A stretch of 7,619 nucleotides of DNA from Candidatus Margulisiibacteriota bacterium (GTDB lineage: Bacteria > Margulisbacteria > WOR-1 > O2-12-FULL-45-9), in assembly GCA_018817195.1 (NCBI GenBank), contig JAHIUL010000094.1, positions 1 to 7,619 of the forward strand. The letters are read 5' to 3'. A program made the translations under genes and the position numbers. Shown here piece after piece: positions 1-5,216 of the stretch. The first letter of the stretch is position 1. Each line of letters begins with the position of its first letter. Below the pieces are notes generated by a model. It saw only the letters and a program-made list of their open reading frames with translations, did not search any database and had not been told where the DNA came from.

Positions 1-75
1 CTTTTTGACTATTTTCTTTAGCAGCCGCTCTCTTCTGGGAGAAGCAGAGGCTAAAATAACGGTTTTTTTAGGCAT
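1..75 (-). CDS. maf: Maf family nucleotide pyrophosphatase, N-terminal fragment
   Basis: The minus strand is open from an ATG at 75-73 to the left edge and gives 25 residues beginning MPKKTVILASASPRRERLLK. ILASASPRRxxLL is the N-terminal signature of the Maf/YhdE family, cytoplasmic pyrophosphatases that hydrolyse non-canonical or canonical (d)NTPs such as dTTP and UTP. The SASPRR segment forms part of the nucleotide-binding site. The family is about 190 residues long, so roughly 165 residues lie outside the window. There is no Shine-Dalgarno sequence before the ATG. A near-consensus promoter ends 6 nt upstream, so the mRNA is probably leaderless. The gene is divergent from the exported-protein genes that begin at 172. 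The family call rests on one short but very characteristic motif. Which Maf subgroup it belongs to cannot be told from this fragment. Confidence 0.85.
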   Translation of the reverse strand, partial: MPKKTVILASASPRRERLLKKIVKK

Positions 76-81
76 TACATT

Positions 82-110
82 ATTATACTCTGGCTGGAAC
101 CCATTGTGAA
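82..110 (-). promoter_or_regulatory. Sigma70-type promoter of maf, predicted leaderless
   Basis: On the minus strand TTCACA (110-105, 5 of 6 to TTGACA) is followed by a 17-bp spacer and a perfect TATAAT (87-82). The ATG of maf begins 6 nt after the -10, which puts the expected transcription start on or next to the A of the start codon. This is the best-formed promoter in the window. It covers the GTG at 106 on the other strand, which argues against that GTG as a start for the next gene. Confidence 0.75.
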
Positions 111-171
111 GAAATTTAGTCTAACAGTGAAATTTAGCTTCGACATGAGCGATAAACAAACAGGAGAAACC

Positions 172-429
172 ATGATTAAAACATTATTTTTTCGTGTTTT
201 TGTTGTTTTAACAATAATAATTTCATTGGCAAGCCTGGCTTTTGCCGGTTCCAGCTATACTATTGTAGATAATGCCTGGGATTATTATTATTATGCTTTT
301 AAGATAAAGGGTTATCCTACCTTCAACTCTCTGTATGACCGCTATGATTTTTATGATCTGGCCGGCACATACTGCGGCAGTTTGAAATATAACAACATCC
401 TGGAGAACTGGGAGTATTTTGGGATCTGA
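172..429 (+). CDS. Small secreted Tyr-rich protein, unknown function
   Basis: An 85-residue protein that I do not recognise. The reading frame is open from a GTG at 106. The ATG at 172 is preferred because AGGAG lies at 162-166, five bases upstream of it, and because starting there places a clean Sec signal peptide at the N-terminus: a basic MIKT, a hydrophobic stretch to about residue 21, then AFA before GSS as the cleavage site. The mature part is only about 60 residues and very rich in Tyr, Phe and Trp, including a YYYY run. It has one Cys, in GTYCGSLKYN, and ends WEYFGI. The D..G.Y.GS.KYN....WEYF pattern resembles short beta-hairpin repeats seen at the ends of some exported proteins, but I cannot name a family. 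It is followed after 23 nt by the lysozyme-like gene and is probably co-transcribed with it. Confidence 0.7.
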   Translation: MIKTLFFRVFVVLTIIISLASLAFAGSSYTIVDNAWDYYYYAFKIKGYPTFNSLYDRYDFYDLAGTYCGSLKYNNILENWEYFGI

Positions 430-452
430 TTTTGTTCTAAGGAGTTTTGACA

Positions 453-1103
453 TTGTTTAAACGATATATAATTTTGTTTTTTGTTGTTTTGATAATTGCC
501 AGCTCAGCGCCAGCCAAGGATTTTCGTCCGCTCAAGCTAAAGAAGTTCCTTGATCGTTTTCCCTGGAGCCCTTTGCGCGGACATGAGCATGAAATAGTTT
601 ACTGCGCTGATTTGTTTGGCATAGATTACCGCCTTTATGTGGCAATTGCCGGGGCAGAAAGCTCTTTTGGCAAGCGCTATCCGCGCGAAACAAAAAACTT
701 GACAGGGTATAACAGCTGCAACACCGCTTTTGATTCTATTTACCACAATATTTATGAGACCTCAAAACTGATTGGCACGCGGCATTATTATGAAAAATAT
801 CGCGCCACCCAGGATATTAAAGAATTAGTTTATGTTTATAAAGGAGTGCCGCCTTTTGACCATTATATCCGCAACCTGCGCTTTGCTTTAGACGAGATTA
901 CTGCTATTTCCGTTGAAATGGAAAAACAAAAACACGCGGCCTGGCTAGCCCGGCTTAACTCACCAGAATATAAGAAAAAACTGCGGGAAGCCTTAACACG
1001 ACAGGGCATTGTTGCCTGGTATTCTACTCGCTACGATCAATATCGACCGCAACAGACAAGCACTGTTAGTTATAAAGTTGCCAAAAAACCAGAATTAAAC
1101 TAA
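453..1103 (+). CDS. Exported lysozyme-fold / lytic-transglycosylase-like protein
   Basis: A 216-residue protein, probably a periplasmic peptidoglycan-cleaving enzyme. Two in-frame TTG codons can start it (447 and 453). TTG 453 is chosen because AAGGAG at 439-444 is 8 nt away, against only 2 nt for 447. Residues 1-21 are a Sec signal peptide ending SAPA. Residues 44-74 carry HEHEIVYCADLFGIDYRLYV followed by AIAGAESSFGK, the helix-Glu-Ser-x-Phe-Gly motif of the SLT/lysozyme fold, with Glu69 as the likely catalytic acid. Next come a GYNS loop, a Tyr-rich YHNIYETSKLIG helix and DIKELVYVYKG, matching the helical architecture of this fold. The C-terminal 60 residues are charged and look like a tail. 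No separate substrate-binding domain is visible. The fold is fairly clear; the exact bond cut, or even retained activity, is inference. Confidence 0.72.
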   Translation: MFKRYIILFFVVLIIASSAPAKDFRPLKLKKFLDRFPWSPLRGHEHEIVYCADLFGIDYRLYVAIAGAESSFGKRYPRETKNLTGYNSCNTAFDSIYHNIYETSKLIGTRHYYEKYRATQDIKELVYVYKGVPPFDHYIRNLRFALDEITAISVEMEKQKHAAWLARLNSPEYKKKLREALTRQGIVAWYSTRYDQYRPQQTSTVSYKVAKKPELN

Positions 1104-1117
1104 TCCCCCATTAGTGA

Positions 1118-1123
1118 TATAAT
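1118..1123 (+). promoter_or_regulatory. TATAAT -10 element before the DUF2279-like gene
   Basis: A perfect TATAAT ends 9 nt before the ATG at 1133, and there is no Shine-Dalgarno sequence in between. The sequence 17 bp further upstream (TTAAAC) is a poor -35. If used, it gives a transcript with a leader of only about 3 nt. The gene may instead be read as the third gene of the upstream operon. Confidence 0.5.
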
Positions 1124-1132
1124 TTATTCCAG

Positions 1133-1420
1133 ATGAAGAAATTATTTGTATTACTTTTGCTTATCTTTTTAACCTCTACTTGCTGGGCTAATCCCAAAGA
1201 TTGGTTTGATGCGCAGGCAGATAAAATTGCCCATGGTTTAGCTGGAGGAGTAGTGGCTGGATTATCTTACAAACACGGGGCAGATCCTGCCGGCCAGATT
1301 CTAAACGCTGCAATTGTTGGTGGGCTTAAAGAAGGATTTGATTTAACTTATGCAGGCAAGTGGGATAATTGGGACTGGTTTGCCACGATAGTCGGTGGGG
1401 TGTTGTTTGTAGTGTTATGA
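1133..1420 (+). CDS. YfiM/DUF2279-like small exported protein
   Basis: A 95-residue protein with a signal peptide (MKKLFVLLLLIFLTSTCWA, cleavage before NPKDW). It then has two conserved-looking blocks: DKIAHGLAGGVVAGL (Asp30, Lys31, His34) and GGLKEGFDLTY followed by WDNWDWFATIVGG (Lys66, Glu67, Asp70, Asp81). The order DK..H, then KE..D, then D...xxxGG is that of the YfiM/DUF2279 and VanZ-like small envelope proteins, whose biochemical role is unknown. The polar residues face Gly-rich hydrophobic helices, consistent with a compact membrane-associated protein. Cys17 is not in a good lipobox (Thr at -1), so I read it as type I secretion rather than a lipoprotein. It follows the lysozyme-like gene by 29 nt and completes a run of three exported proteins, suggesting a shared cell-envelope job. 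Confidence 0.65.
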   Translation: MKKLFVLLLLIFLTSTCWANPKDWFDAQADKIAHGLAGGVVAGLSYKHGADPAGQILNAAIVGGLKEGFDLTYAGKWDNWDWFATIVGGVLFVVL

Positions 1421-1447
1421 AGAAGGTAGAACGTAGAGCGAAGAACT

Positions 1448-1463
1448 TAGGAAATAATTCCTA
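1448..1463. terminator. Weak hairpin between convergent genes
   Basis: TAGGAA and TTCCTA form a perfect 6-bp stem around a 4-nt loop, in the 47-nt gap between the DUF2279-like gene and the class II aldolase. Neither side has a convincing T run, so termination is only suggested by position. Confidence 0.3.
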
Positions 1464-1467
1464 CGGT

Positions 1468-2043
1468 CTAATTTCTACTATCTAAACTTATTCTCCCGGC
1501 CTCTTTCATTGTCTTTCCCAGCGAAATAAACCCATGGTTCTTCATTATGATAAAGTTATGCTTATCAATAATTTCAAGCACGCTATTAACTAATTCAACT
1601 GTGCCATACGGTTCTTCTTTTTTTGTTTGAGGAAGATTCAACTGCTCAGCTTTTGCTAATATTTCTTTTGAGTGCCCGTGAAAGATCGCGTTAATGTCCG
1701 GGCGCTTTTGATAAATAGCATAATGCAGCATGCTTTCGGAAGAGGGCTCGCGCAAACCTTCTGCGTAAATTATTCCTTGTTTTAGGTCACAGCCAGTTAC
1801 TTTGATAAAACAGTCATTACACAAATTCTGGCCAAAGACTACGCGGGAAGCTGAAATGATGAATTCATTTGAGTTTTCTTTGAGCCGAAAACTTAAATTG
1901 CCAAACGATCCGCCTTCGTAAGCTGGAGCAAGGGACTTGAGGTTAAAGGTTTGGCACCATTTGATTAATTCATTAATTCTTGGGTCTTCAGGAGCCTTTT
2001 TATTATTAAACACAACTTTAAATTTTACGCCCTGATAAGTCAT
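1468..2043 (-). CDS. Class II aldolase, probable 5-methylthioribulose/5-deoxyribulose 1-phosphate aldolase
   Basis: A 191-residue cytoplasmic zinc enzyme of the class II aldolase/adducin family. Seen in order: GGSFGNLSFRL (44-54), the Gly-Asn-Leu-Ser loop near the active site; PSSES (100-104) with Glu103 as catalytic acid/base; HGHS with His122 and His124; and KNHGFISLG with His170 as third zinc ligand. The Glu-to-His spacing of 19 equals that of fuculose-1-phosphate aldolase. The start codon overlaps the mtnA stop (ATGA) with no Shine-Dalgarno site, so translation is probably coupled. Pairing with an MTR-1-P isomerase points to the phosphate sugar made by MtnA as substrate. Cleavage would give DHAP plus a small aldehyde, as in the DHAP shunt. 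MtnB-type dehydratases belong to the same superfamily, but the HGHS and NHGF motifs fit the aldolase branch better. The C-terminus stops soon after the last helix, slightly shorter than usual. Confidence 0.75.
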   Translation of the reverse strand: MTYQGVKFKVVFNNKKAPEDPRINELIKWCQTFNLKSLAPAYEGGSFGNLSFRLKENSNEFIISASRVVFGQNLCNDCFIKVTGCDLKQGIIYAEGLREPSSESMLHYAIYQKRPDINAIFHGHSKEILAKAEQLNLPQTKKEEPYGTVELVNSVLEIIDKHNFIIMKNHGFISLGKTMKEAGRISLDSRN

Positions 2044-3095
2044 TGGCTTAATAATTCAGCAATTGAGTTGTTATCCGGCTTAATAATGCCTTTTTCAGTA
2101 ATTAGTCCAGTAATATATTGAGCTGGGGTAACATCAAAAGCTGGATTTAAGGCTTTTGAGCCAGGGGAGCAGACAAGAATTTTTTCAATTTTCCCTTTGC
2201 TGTTTAAGCCGGTTTGATAAAGCACTTCGTCTTCACTTCTTTGCTCAATTGTAATCCGCCTGCCGGTTTGGCAGTCAAGATCAATAGTTGAAGTTGGGGC
2301 AGCGACATAAAAAGGAATGTTATATTCTTTAGCAATAATGGCTTTGGCCAGGGTGCCGGTTTTATTAGCCACATCACCATTAGCAGCAATTCGATCTGCG
2401 CCCACAATTATTAAATCAACTTTTCTTTGCGAAATAAAAGAAGCAGAAGCTGCGTCAGCAATTATTGCGTGGTCAATGCCTTCATTTTTTAATTCCCAGG
2501 CAGTTAATTTGGCGCCCTGGCTTCTGGGCCTGGTTTCACTGACGTAGACAAAAACATTTTTGCTGTTGTGATGGGAAACATAAGTAGGCGCCAGGGCAGT
2601 GCCCCAGTCAACAAAAGCCAGCCAGCCGGCATTACAATGGGTCATAAGTTTAAAACCAGACCTGATTAAGCCGCTGCCCAGTTCGCCAATCCTTTTAGCA
2701 TTATCAGCATCTTCATTAGCGATCTTATGAGCTTCCTGTACCGCGGTTTTGCGCGGAGTTTGAGACTTAAAGGCAGCAGCGCAAACTCGATTAGTGGCAT
2801 AGAATAAGTTTTGCGCAGTTGGCCTGGTATTTTCAATATCAGTTTTGGCTTTGGCAATAAATTCTTTGAAACCTTTATCTGGCGCGTCAAAAAATGCCTG
2901 GGCCATGGCATAGCCTGCTGCCGCGCCAATAGCGCCTGCTCCCCTGACAATCATAGTTTTAATTGCCTGGCAGGTTGTGTGGTAATTTTTTGCTTCAAAG
3001 ATTTTAAATTCAAACGGCAGCAGGGTTTGGTCAATCATGAAAACCGACCGGTTTTCCAGCCACACAGTGCGGTAAATCTTGTTATTAACTTTCAT
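2040..3095 (-). CDS. mtnA: S-methyl-5-thioribose-1-phosphate isomerase
   Basis: A 351-residue enzyme converting 5-methylthioribose 1-phosphate (or 5-deoxyribose 1-phosphate) to the ribulose 1-phosphate form in methionine/SAM-by-product salvage. Family marks in order: VRGAGAIGAAAGYAMA (50-65), TRPTAQN (90-96), MTHCNAG with catalytic Cys154, VSETRPRSQGAKLTAWEL (185-202), and VGADRIAANGDVANKTGT with catalytic Asp234. The C-terminal FDVTPAQYITGLITEKG block is also typical. The 80-residue spacing between the active-site Cys and Asp equals that of the Bacillus enzyme. Length is normal and all key residues are present. MtnA motifs make the related eIF2B subunits or ribose-1,5-bisphosphate isomerase less likely. 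The start ATG has no Shine-Dalgarno sequence; a TATGAT lies 14 nt upstream. It is the first gene of a two-gene operon. No kinase (mtnK) or nucleosidase/phosphorylase is visible nearby, so the upstream steps must be encoded elsewhere. Confidence 0.93.
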   Translation of the reverse strand: MKVNNKIYRTVWLENRSVFMIDQTLLPFEFKIFEAKNYHTTCQAIKTMIVRGAGAIGAAAGYAMAQAFFDAPDKGFKEFIAKAKTDIENTRPTAQNLFYATNRVCAAAFKSQTPRKTAVQEAHKIANEDADNAKRIGELGSGLIRSGFKLMTHCNAGWLAFVDWGTALAPTYVSHHNSKNVFVYVSETRPRSQGAKLTAWELKNEGIDHAIIADAASASFISQRKVDLIIVGADRIAANGDVANKTGTLAKAIIAKEYNIPFYVAAPTSTIDLDCQTGRRITIEQRSEDEVLYQTGLNSKGKIEKILVCSPGSKALNPAFDVTPAQYITGLITEKGIIKPDNNSIAELLSQ

Positions 3096-3109
3096 GGCTT
3101 ACTAAATTT

Positions 3110-3115
3110 ATCATA
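3110..3115 (-). promoter_or_regulatory. Possible -10 element of the mtnA operon
   Basis: TATGAT (5 of 6 to consensus) on the minus strand ends 14 nt before the mtnA ATG. No good -35 is seen at 16-18 bp. It would give a leader of about 7 nt, too short for a Shine-Dalgarno sequence, and none is present. Confidence 0.4.
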
Positions 3116-3138
3116 TCCTTATTAACTTATCTAGGCAG

Positions 3139-3166
3139 TTGACTTTTTTTAATAGACCTATAAAAT
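3139..3166 (+). promoter_or_regulatory. Promoter of the membrane-protein gene
   Basis: TTGACT (3139-3144), a 16-bp spacer, then TAAAAT (3161-3166). The Shine-Dalgarno GGAGG at 3177-3181 and the ATG at 3187 follow directly, giving a leader of about 15 nt. An in-frame TTG at 3139 is part of this -35 and is not a likely start codon. Confidence 0.6.
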
Positions 3167-3186
3167 CAAGCTTAATGGAGGGACAA

Positions 3187-3711
3187 ATGAATAACCAACA
3201 ACAATTTAAAGGGTATGAATGCTATCCATTATGGAGCGTTTTGCTTGATAATTTGATTTCTTATTCAGTTTATGCGGCTGGAATTTATTTGCTTTTTCTT
3301 GTCCATCCGGTTGCCGCGGGGATATTTTTCATTTATGCGCTTTATCTTGAATGGTCAATCTATAAAGAGGGCTGTATCCACTGTTATTATTACGGGAGAA
3401 TTTGCCACTCTGGCAAAGGCGCGCTGGCGAAACTATTTTTTAAGCAGGGCAGCGCCAAAGCTTTTACAGAGAGAACCGTCGGGCTCAAAGATTTTATACC
3501 CCAGTTGCTGGGTAGTGTTATTCCGATTGCCGCTGGAATTTATCTTTTAATTATTAATTTCAGCTGGATTATTTTAGGTTTGACACTCTGGCCAGTGATA
3601 ATCTGGTTTTTGGGCAACCCGATTGTTTTTGGCAAACTAGCCTGCCCCCATTGCCGTCAGGCGGAGATTTGTTGCCCGGTTTATAAGATGTTTAGCAAAG
3701 GGAGTAAATAA
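3187..3711 (+). CDS. Four-helix membrane protein with paired CxxC-x6-C motifs
   Basis: A 174-residue integral membrane protein whose family I do not recognise. ATG 3187 is chosen for the GGAGG 5 nt upstream. An in-frame ATG at 3175 overlaps that site and is less likely. Hydrophobic segments lie at about 17-39, 42-58, 106-124 and 126-147, forming two hairpins. After each hairpin comes a Cys cluster: CIHCYYYGRIC (Cys63, 66, 73) and CPHCRQAEICC (Cys153, 156, 162, 163). Both fit CxxC-x6-C, suggesting an internal duplication with two metal (zinc or iron-sulfur) sites or redox thiols on the same membrane face. The loop between halves is basic (GKGALAKLFFK...). An extra Cys12 lies in GYECYPLW. It is divergent from mtnA and convergent, 7 nt apart, with the lipoprotein gene, so it is its own transcription unit. 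No terminator is visible. Confidence 0.75.
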   Translation: MNNQQQFKGYECYPLWSVLLDNLISYSVYAAGIYLLFLVHPVAAGIFFIYALYLEWSIYKEGCIHCYYYGRICHSGKGALAKLFFKQGSAKAFTERTVGLKDFIPQLLGSVIPIAAGIYLLIINFSWIILGLTLWPVIIWFLGNPIVFGKLACPHCRQAEICCPVYKMFSKGSK

Positions 3712-3718
3712 TTTTTGT

Positions 3719-5104
3719 CTAAGGTTTGGCTGTTGTGGTTGAGAAATTTGGTAAGACAGTTTCTTTAGGAAGCGGCGGTATTTGGCCAAGCAGAGCGTAG
3801 GCGGGGACAAATAAAATAGAATCTCCATAATGAGTTGCCATGCTGACTGAAGCTGCGTTCCAGGCTCGAACATAAATCTTTGGAGTCCCGGTAACGTAAA
3901 CATCCCCAGTAAAACTATGGTAGAACTGCCCTGGAACATTTGAGAAACTTAAATAGGCTGTATCACTGCCCACCTCTTTAGTAACAATTAGAAAATCATC
4001 ATCTGTTGTTGCTCCAGAACTAGTTGGCGGGTCAATTGCCCCGTCAACTCCCGCGTAAATATATTGCAAAAATGAACCAACCGGCAATTGATTGCCGCCG
4101 CCAATCCCATTTTCATCAAAGACTTCTGTGGTGCTGTAAGCTCCGGCATTATCTAATATGCGGTAATTAGGAGCCAGAGTAGTAGTGGTAGTAGTGGTAG
4201 TAGTGGTTGTAGTGGTAGTGGTGGTTGTAGTAGTGGTAGTAGTGGTTGTAGTAGTGGTTGTAGTGGTAGTGGTGGTTGTAGTGGTAGTAGTGGTAGTAGT
4301 GGTTGTAGTGCTTGTGGTAGTAGTCGTCGTTGTGGGGCTTGTAGTTGTTGTCGTAGTTGTTGTACTTTCTGATTCCCCCATTGCGCCAAAAGTGCTGAAG
4401 TGGGTTGTGGTAAATATTAATGATGTATCTGTATAAGAAACAACTGTAATGCCGTAACTGCTCCATCTGCTGCCAGTCCAATAATAGACCTTGGGATTTG
4501 TCAGCGGCCCGTTAATTGGGATAGTGATACTAATTGGATTTAAAAAGTTTATTGGTGAGCCAGTTATAATAAAGAATTTGCTGCCAACCAGATAGCCGCT
4601 AGGCGGGCTGCCTGGGCTGGTTGTTGTTTCCGAAGCTGTAACGGAAATTTCTGAGGAAGCTGAACCGGCTGGCACAGTAATTGATAAACCAGCTACTCCA
4701 AGATCAGTTGAGCTATATTCCCTGGTTGCATTCATAACAACAACTTCTGCAGTTCCCCAAATTGAACCGTCAGTTACACTGACTCGTCTTAGGCCGGGCG
4801 TGTCCAGCGTGACAGTTACTGCGGCAATGCCGTTGATAAAGCCAGAGTCCGAAAAGCTGGTCGGCGAAATCGTGCCTGCGTCAACTGTCAAAGTGACTGT
4901 CCCAGTAACAGTTGTAACAATGTCACCAGAAGCATCCCTGGCAGTAAACGTTGCACTAAAAGGGGTATTCGCAATTATTGTTGCTGGACCGCTAACATCA
5001 AAGTAAGCAATGCCGCCAGGCAATGGGGCTGTGGAGCTTGACCCGCAGCCTAGGATAAAGGCGAGTTGGGCTAATAATAGTAATAATAAGGACTTCTTTA
5101 CCAT
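3719..5104 (-). CDS. Lipoprotein with Ig-like domain, poly-Thr linker and C-terminal beta domain
   Basis: A 461-residue surface or periplasmic lipoprotein of unknown role. Residues 1-20 form a lipoprotein signal (basic MVKK, seven Leu, ILGC with lipidated Cys20). Residues 32-123 look like a bacterial Ig-like (Big/invasin type) domain: DVSGPATIIANTPFSATFTA, a GTVTLTVDAGTI strand and AAVTVTLDTPG. Residues 135-240 resemble a ZU5-like beta domain (SITVPAGS...NPISITIPI...VYYWTGSRWSSYG). Residues 248-309 are 60 Thr interrupted only by SP and S, likely an extended and possibly glycosylated stalk. Residues 310-461 form a separate domain (YRILDNAGAY, DGAIDPPTSSGATTDDDFLI, IYVRAWNAASVSMATHYGDS) that I have an impression of having met elsewhere after Thr linkers but cannot name. 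There is no Shine-Dalgarno sequence; TATAAT lies 9 nt before the ATG. Domain names are by eye, so moderate confidence. Confidence 0.85.
   Translation of the reverse strand: MVKKSLLLLLLAQLAFILGCGSSSTAPLPGGIAYFDVSGPATIIANTPFSATFTARDASGDIVTTVTGTVTLTVDAGTISPTSFSDSGFINGIAAVTVTLDTPGLRRVSVTDGSIWGTAEVVVMNATREYSSTDLGVAGLSITVPAGSASSEISVTASETTTSPGSPPSGYLVGSKFFIITGSPINFLNPISITIPINGPLTNPKVYYWTGSRWSSYGITVVSYTDTSLIFTTTHFSTFGAMGESESTTTTTTTTSPTTTTTTTSTTTTTTTTTTTTTTTTTTTTTTTTTTTTTTTTTTTTTTTTTTTTLAPNYRILDNAGAYSTTEVFDENGIGGGNQLPVGSFLQYIYAGVDGAIDPPTSSGATTDDDFLIVTKEVGSDTAYLSFSNVPGQFYHSFTGDVYVTGTPKIYVRAWNAASVSMATHYGDSILFVPAYALLGQIPPLPKETVLPNFSTTTAKP
4178..4363 (-). repeat. Thr-codon minisatellite inside the lipoprotein gene
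   Basis: This is 62 consecutive codons, almost all ACC, ACT, ACA or ACG on the minus strand. The uninterrupted 3' part (4178-4309) codes for 44 Thr. The plus strand is almost free of C and carries many GG pairs. A 30-bp unit occurs identically at 4202-4231 and 4253-4282, a period of 51 bp (17 codons), showing growth by slippage or unequal duplication. Every step is a multiple of three, so the frame is kept. Confidence 0.95.
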
Positions 5105-5113
5105 TTGAAAGGA

Positions 5114-5141
5114 ATTATACCCGGCCGGGATACAAAATCAA
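5114..5141 (-). promoter_or_regulatory. Lipoprotein promoter with a palindrome in its spacer
   Basis: On the minus strand TTGATT (5141-5136), a 16-bp spacer, and a perfect TATAAT (5119-5114) precede the ATG at 5104 by 9 nt. The spacer's last 10 bp, directly against the -10, are CCCGGCCGGG, a perfect palindrome and very GC-rich for this DNA. The predicted leader is about 3 nt or less, and the bases before the ATG (CCTTTCAA) cannot act as a Shine-Dalgarno site. Confidence 0.65.
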
Positions 5142-5157
5142 GGAATTGCGGCCGGGT
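5119..5157. repeat. Inverted repeat ACCCGGCCG / CGGCCGGGT, candidate operator
   Basis: ACCCGGCCG at 5119-5127 and CGGCCGGGT at 5149-5157 are exact reverse complements, 21 bp apart. The left copy is part of the spacer palindrome (5120-5129) and its first base is shared with the -10. The right copy lies just upstream of the -35. The two sites thus bracket the -35 and are about three helical turns apart, an arrangement that suits a dimeric regulator. Confidence 0.6.
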
Positions 5158-5174
5158 CTATTGCATTGGTCAGT

Positions 5175-5205
5175 GCTAGGGGCATAATGGGCATAAAGGC
5201 TAGGG
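5175..5205. repeat. Nested direct repeats GCTAGGG and GGGCATAA
   Basis: GCTAGGG occurs at 5175-5181 and 5199-5205. Between them GGGCATAA occurs at 5180-5187 and 5189-5196, a 9-bp period. The block lies directly before the strong Shine-Dalgarno site at 5202-5210 and contains a CATAAT (5183-5188) that could be a -10, with TTGCAT 16 bp upstream. It could be a small regulator site or chance duplication. Confidence 0.4.
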
Positions 5206-5216
5206 AGGAGAAAACC

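Noticed and set aside
17..55. Hairpin TTTAGC...GCTAAA followed by a T7 run, resembling a terminator of an upstream plus-strand gene
   Set aside because: The stem is bulged, and the same bases are the maf coding start on the minus strand with a clear ILASASPRR motif. The T run is the two or three Lys codons after Met-Pro.
106..171. GTG-start N-terminal extension of the Tyr-rich protein
   Set aside because: It has no ribosome site, overlaps the maf -35, and would bury the signal peptide behind 22 extra residues. ATG 172 has AGGAG in place.
2317..2547. Plus-strand frame inside mtnA (and others at 2811-3125, 3272-3550, 4800-5006)
   Set aside because: These lie fully across well-supported genes, lack ribosome sites and show no recognisable motifs.
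4178..4363. CRISPR-like array
   Set aside because: The repetition is triplet-based and in frame with Thr codons. There are no unique spacers and no cas genes.
4185..4436. Plus-strand poly-Val reading frame
   Set aside because: It is the complement of the Thr-codon tract of the lipoprotein, with no start signal of its own. The Leu/Pro/Gln and His/Tyr frames on the minus strand are likewise shadows.
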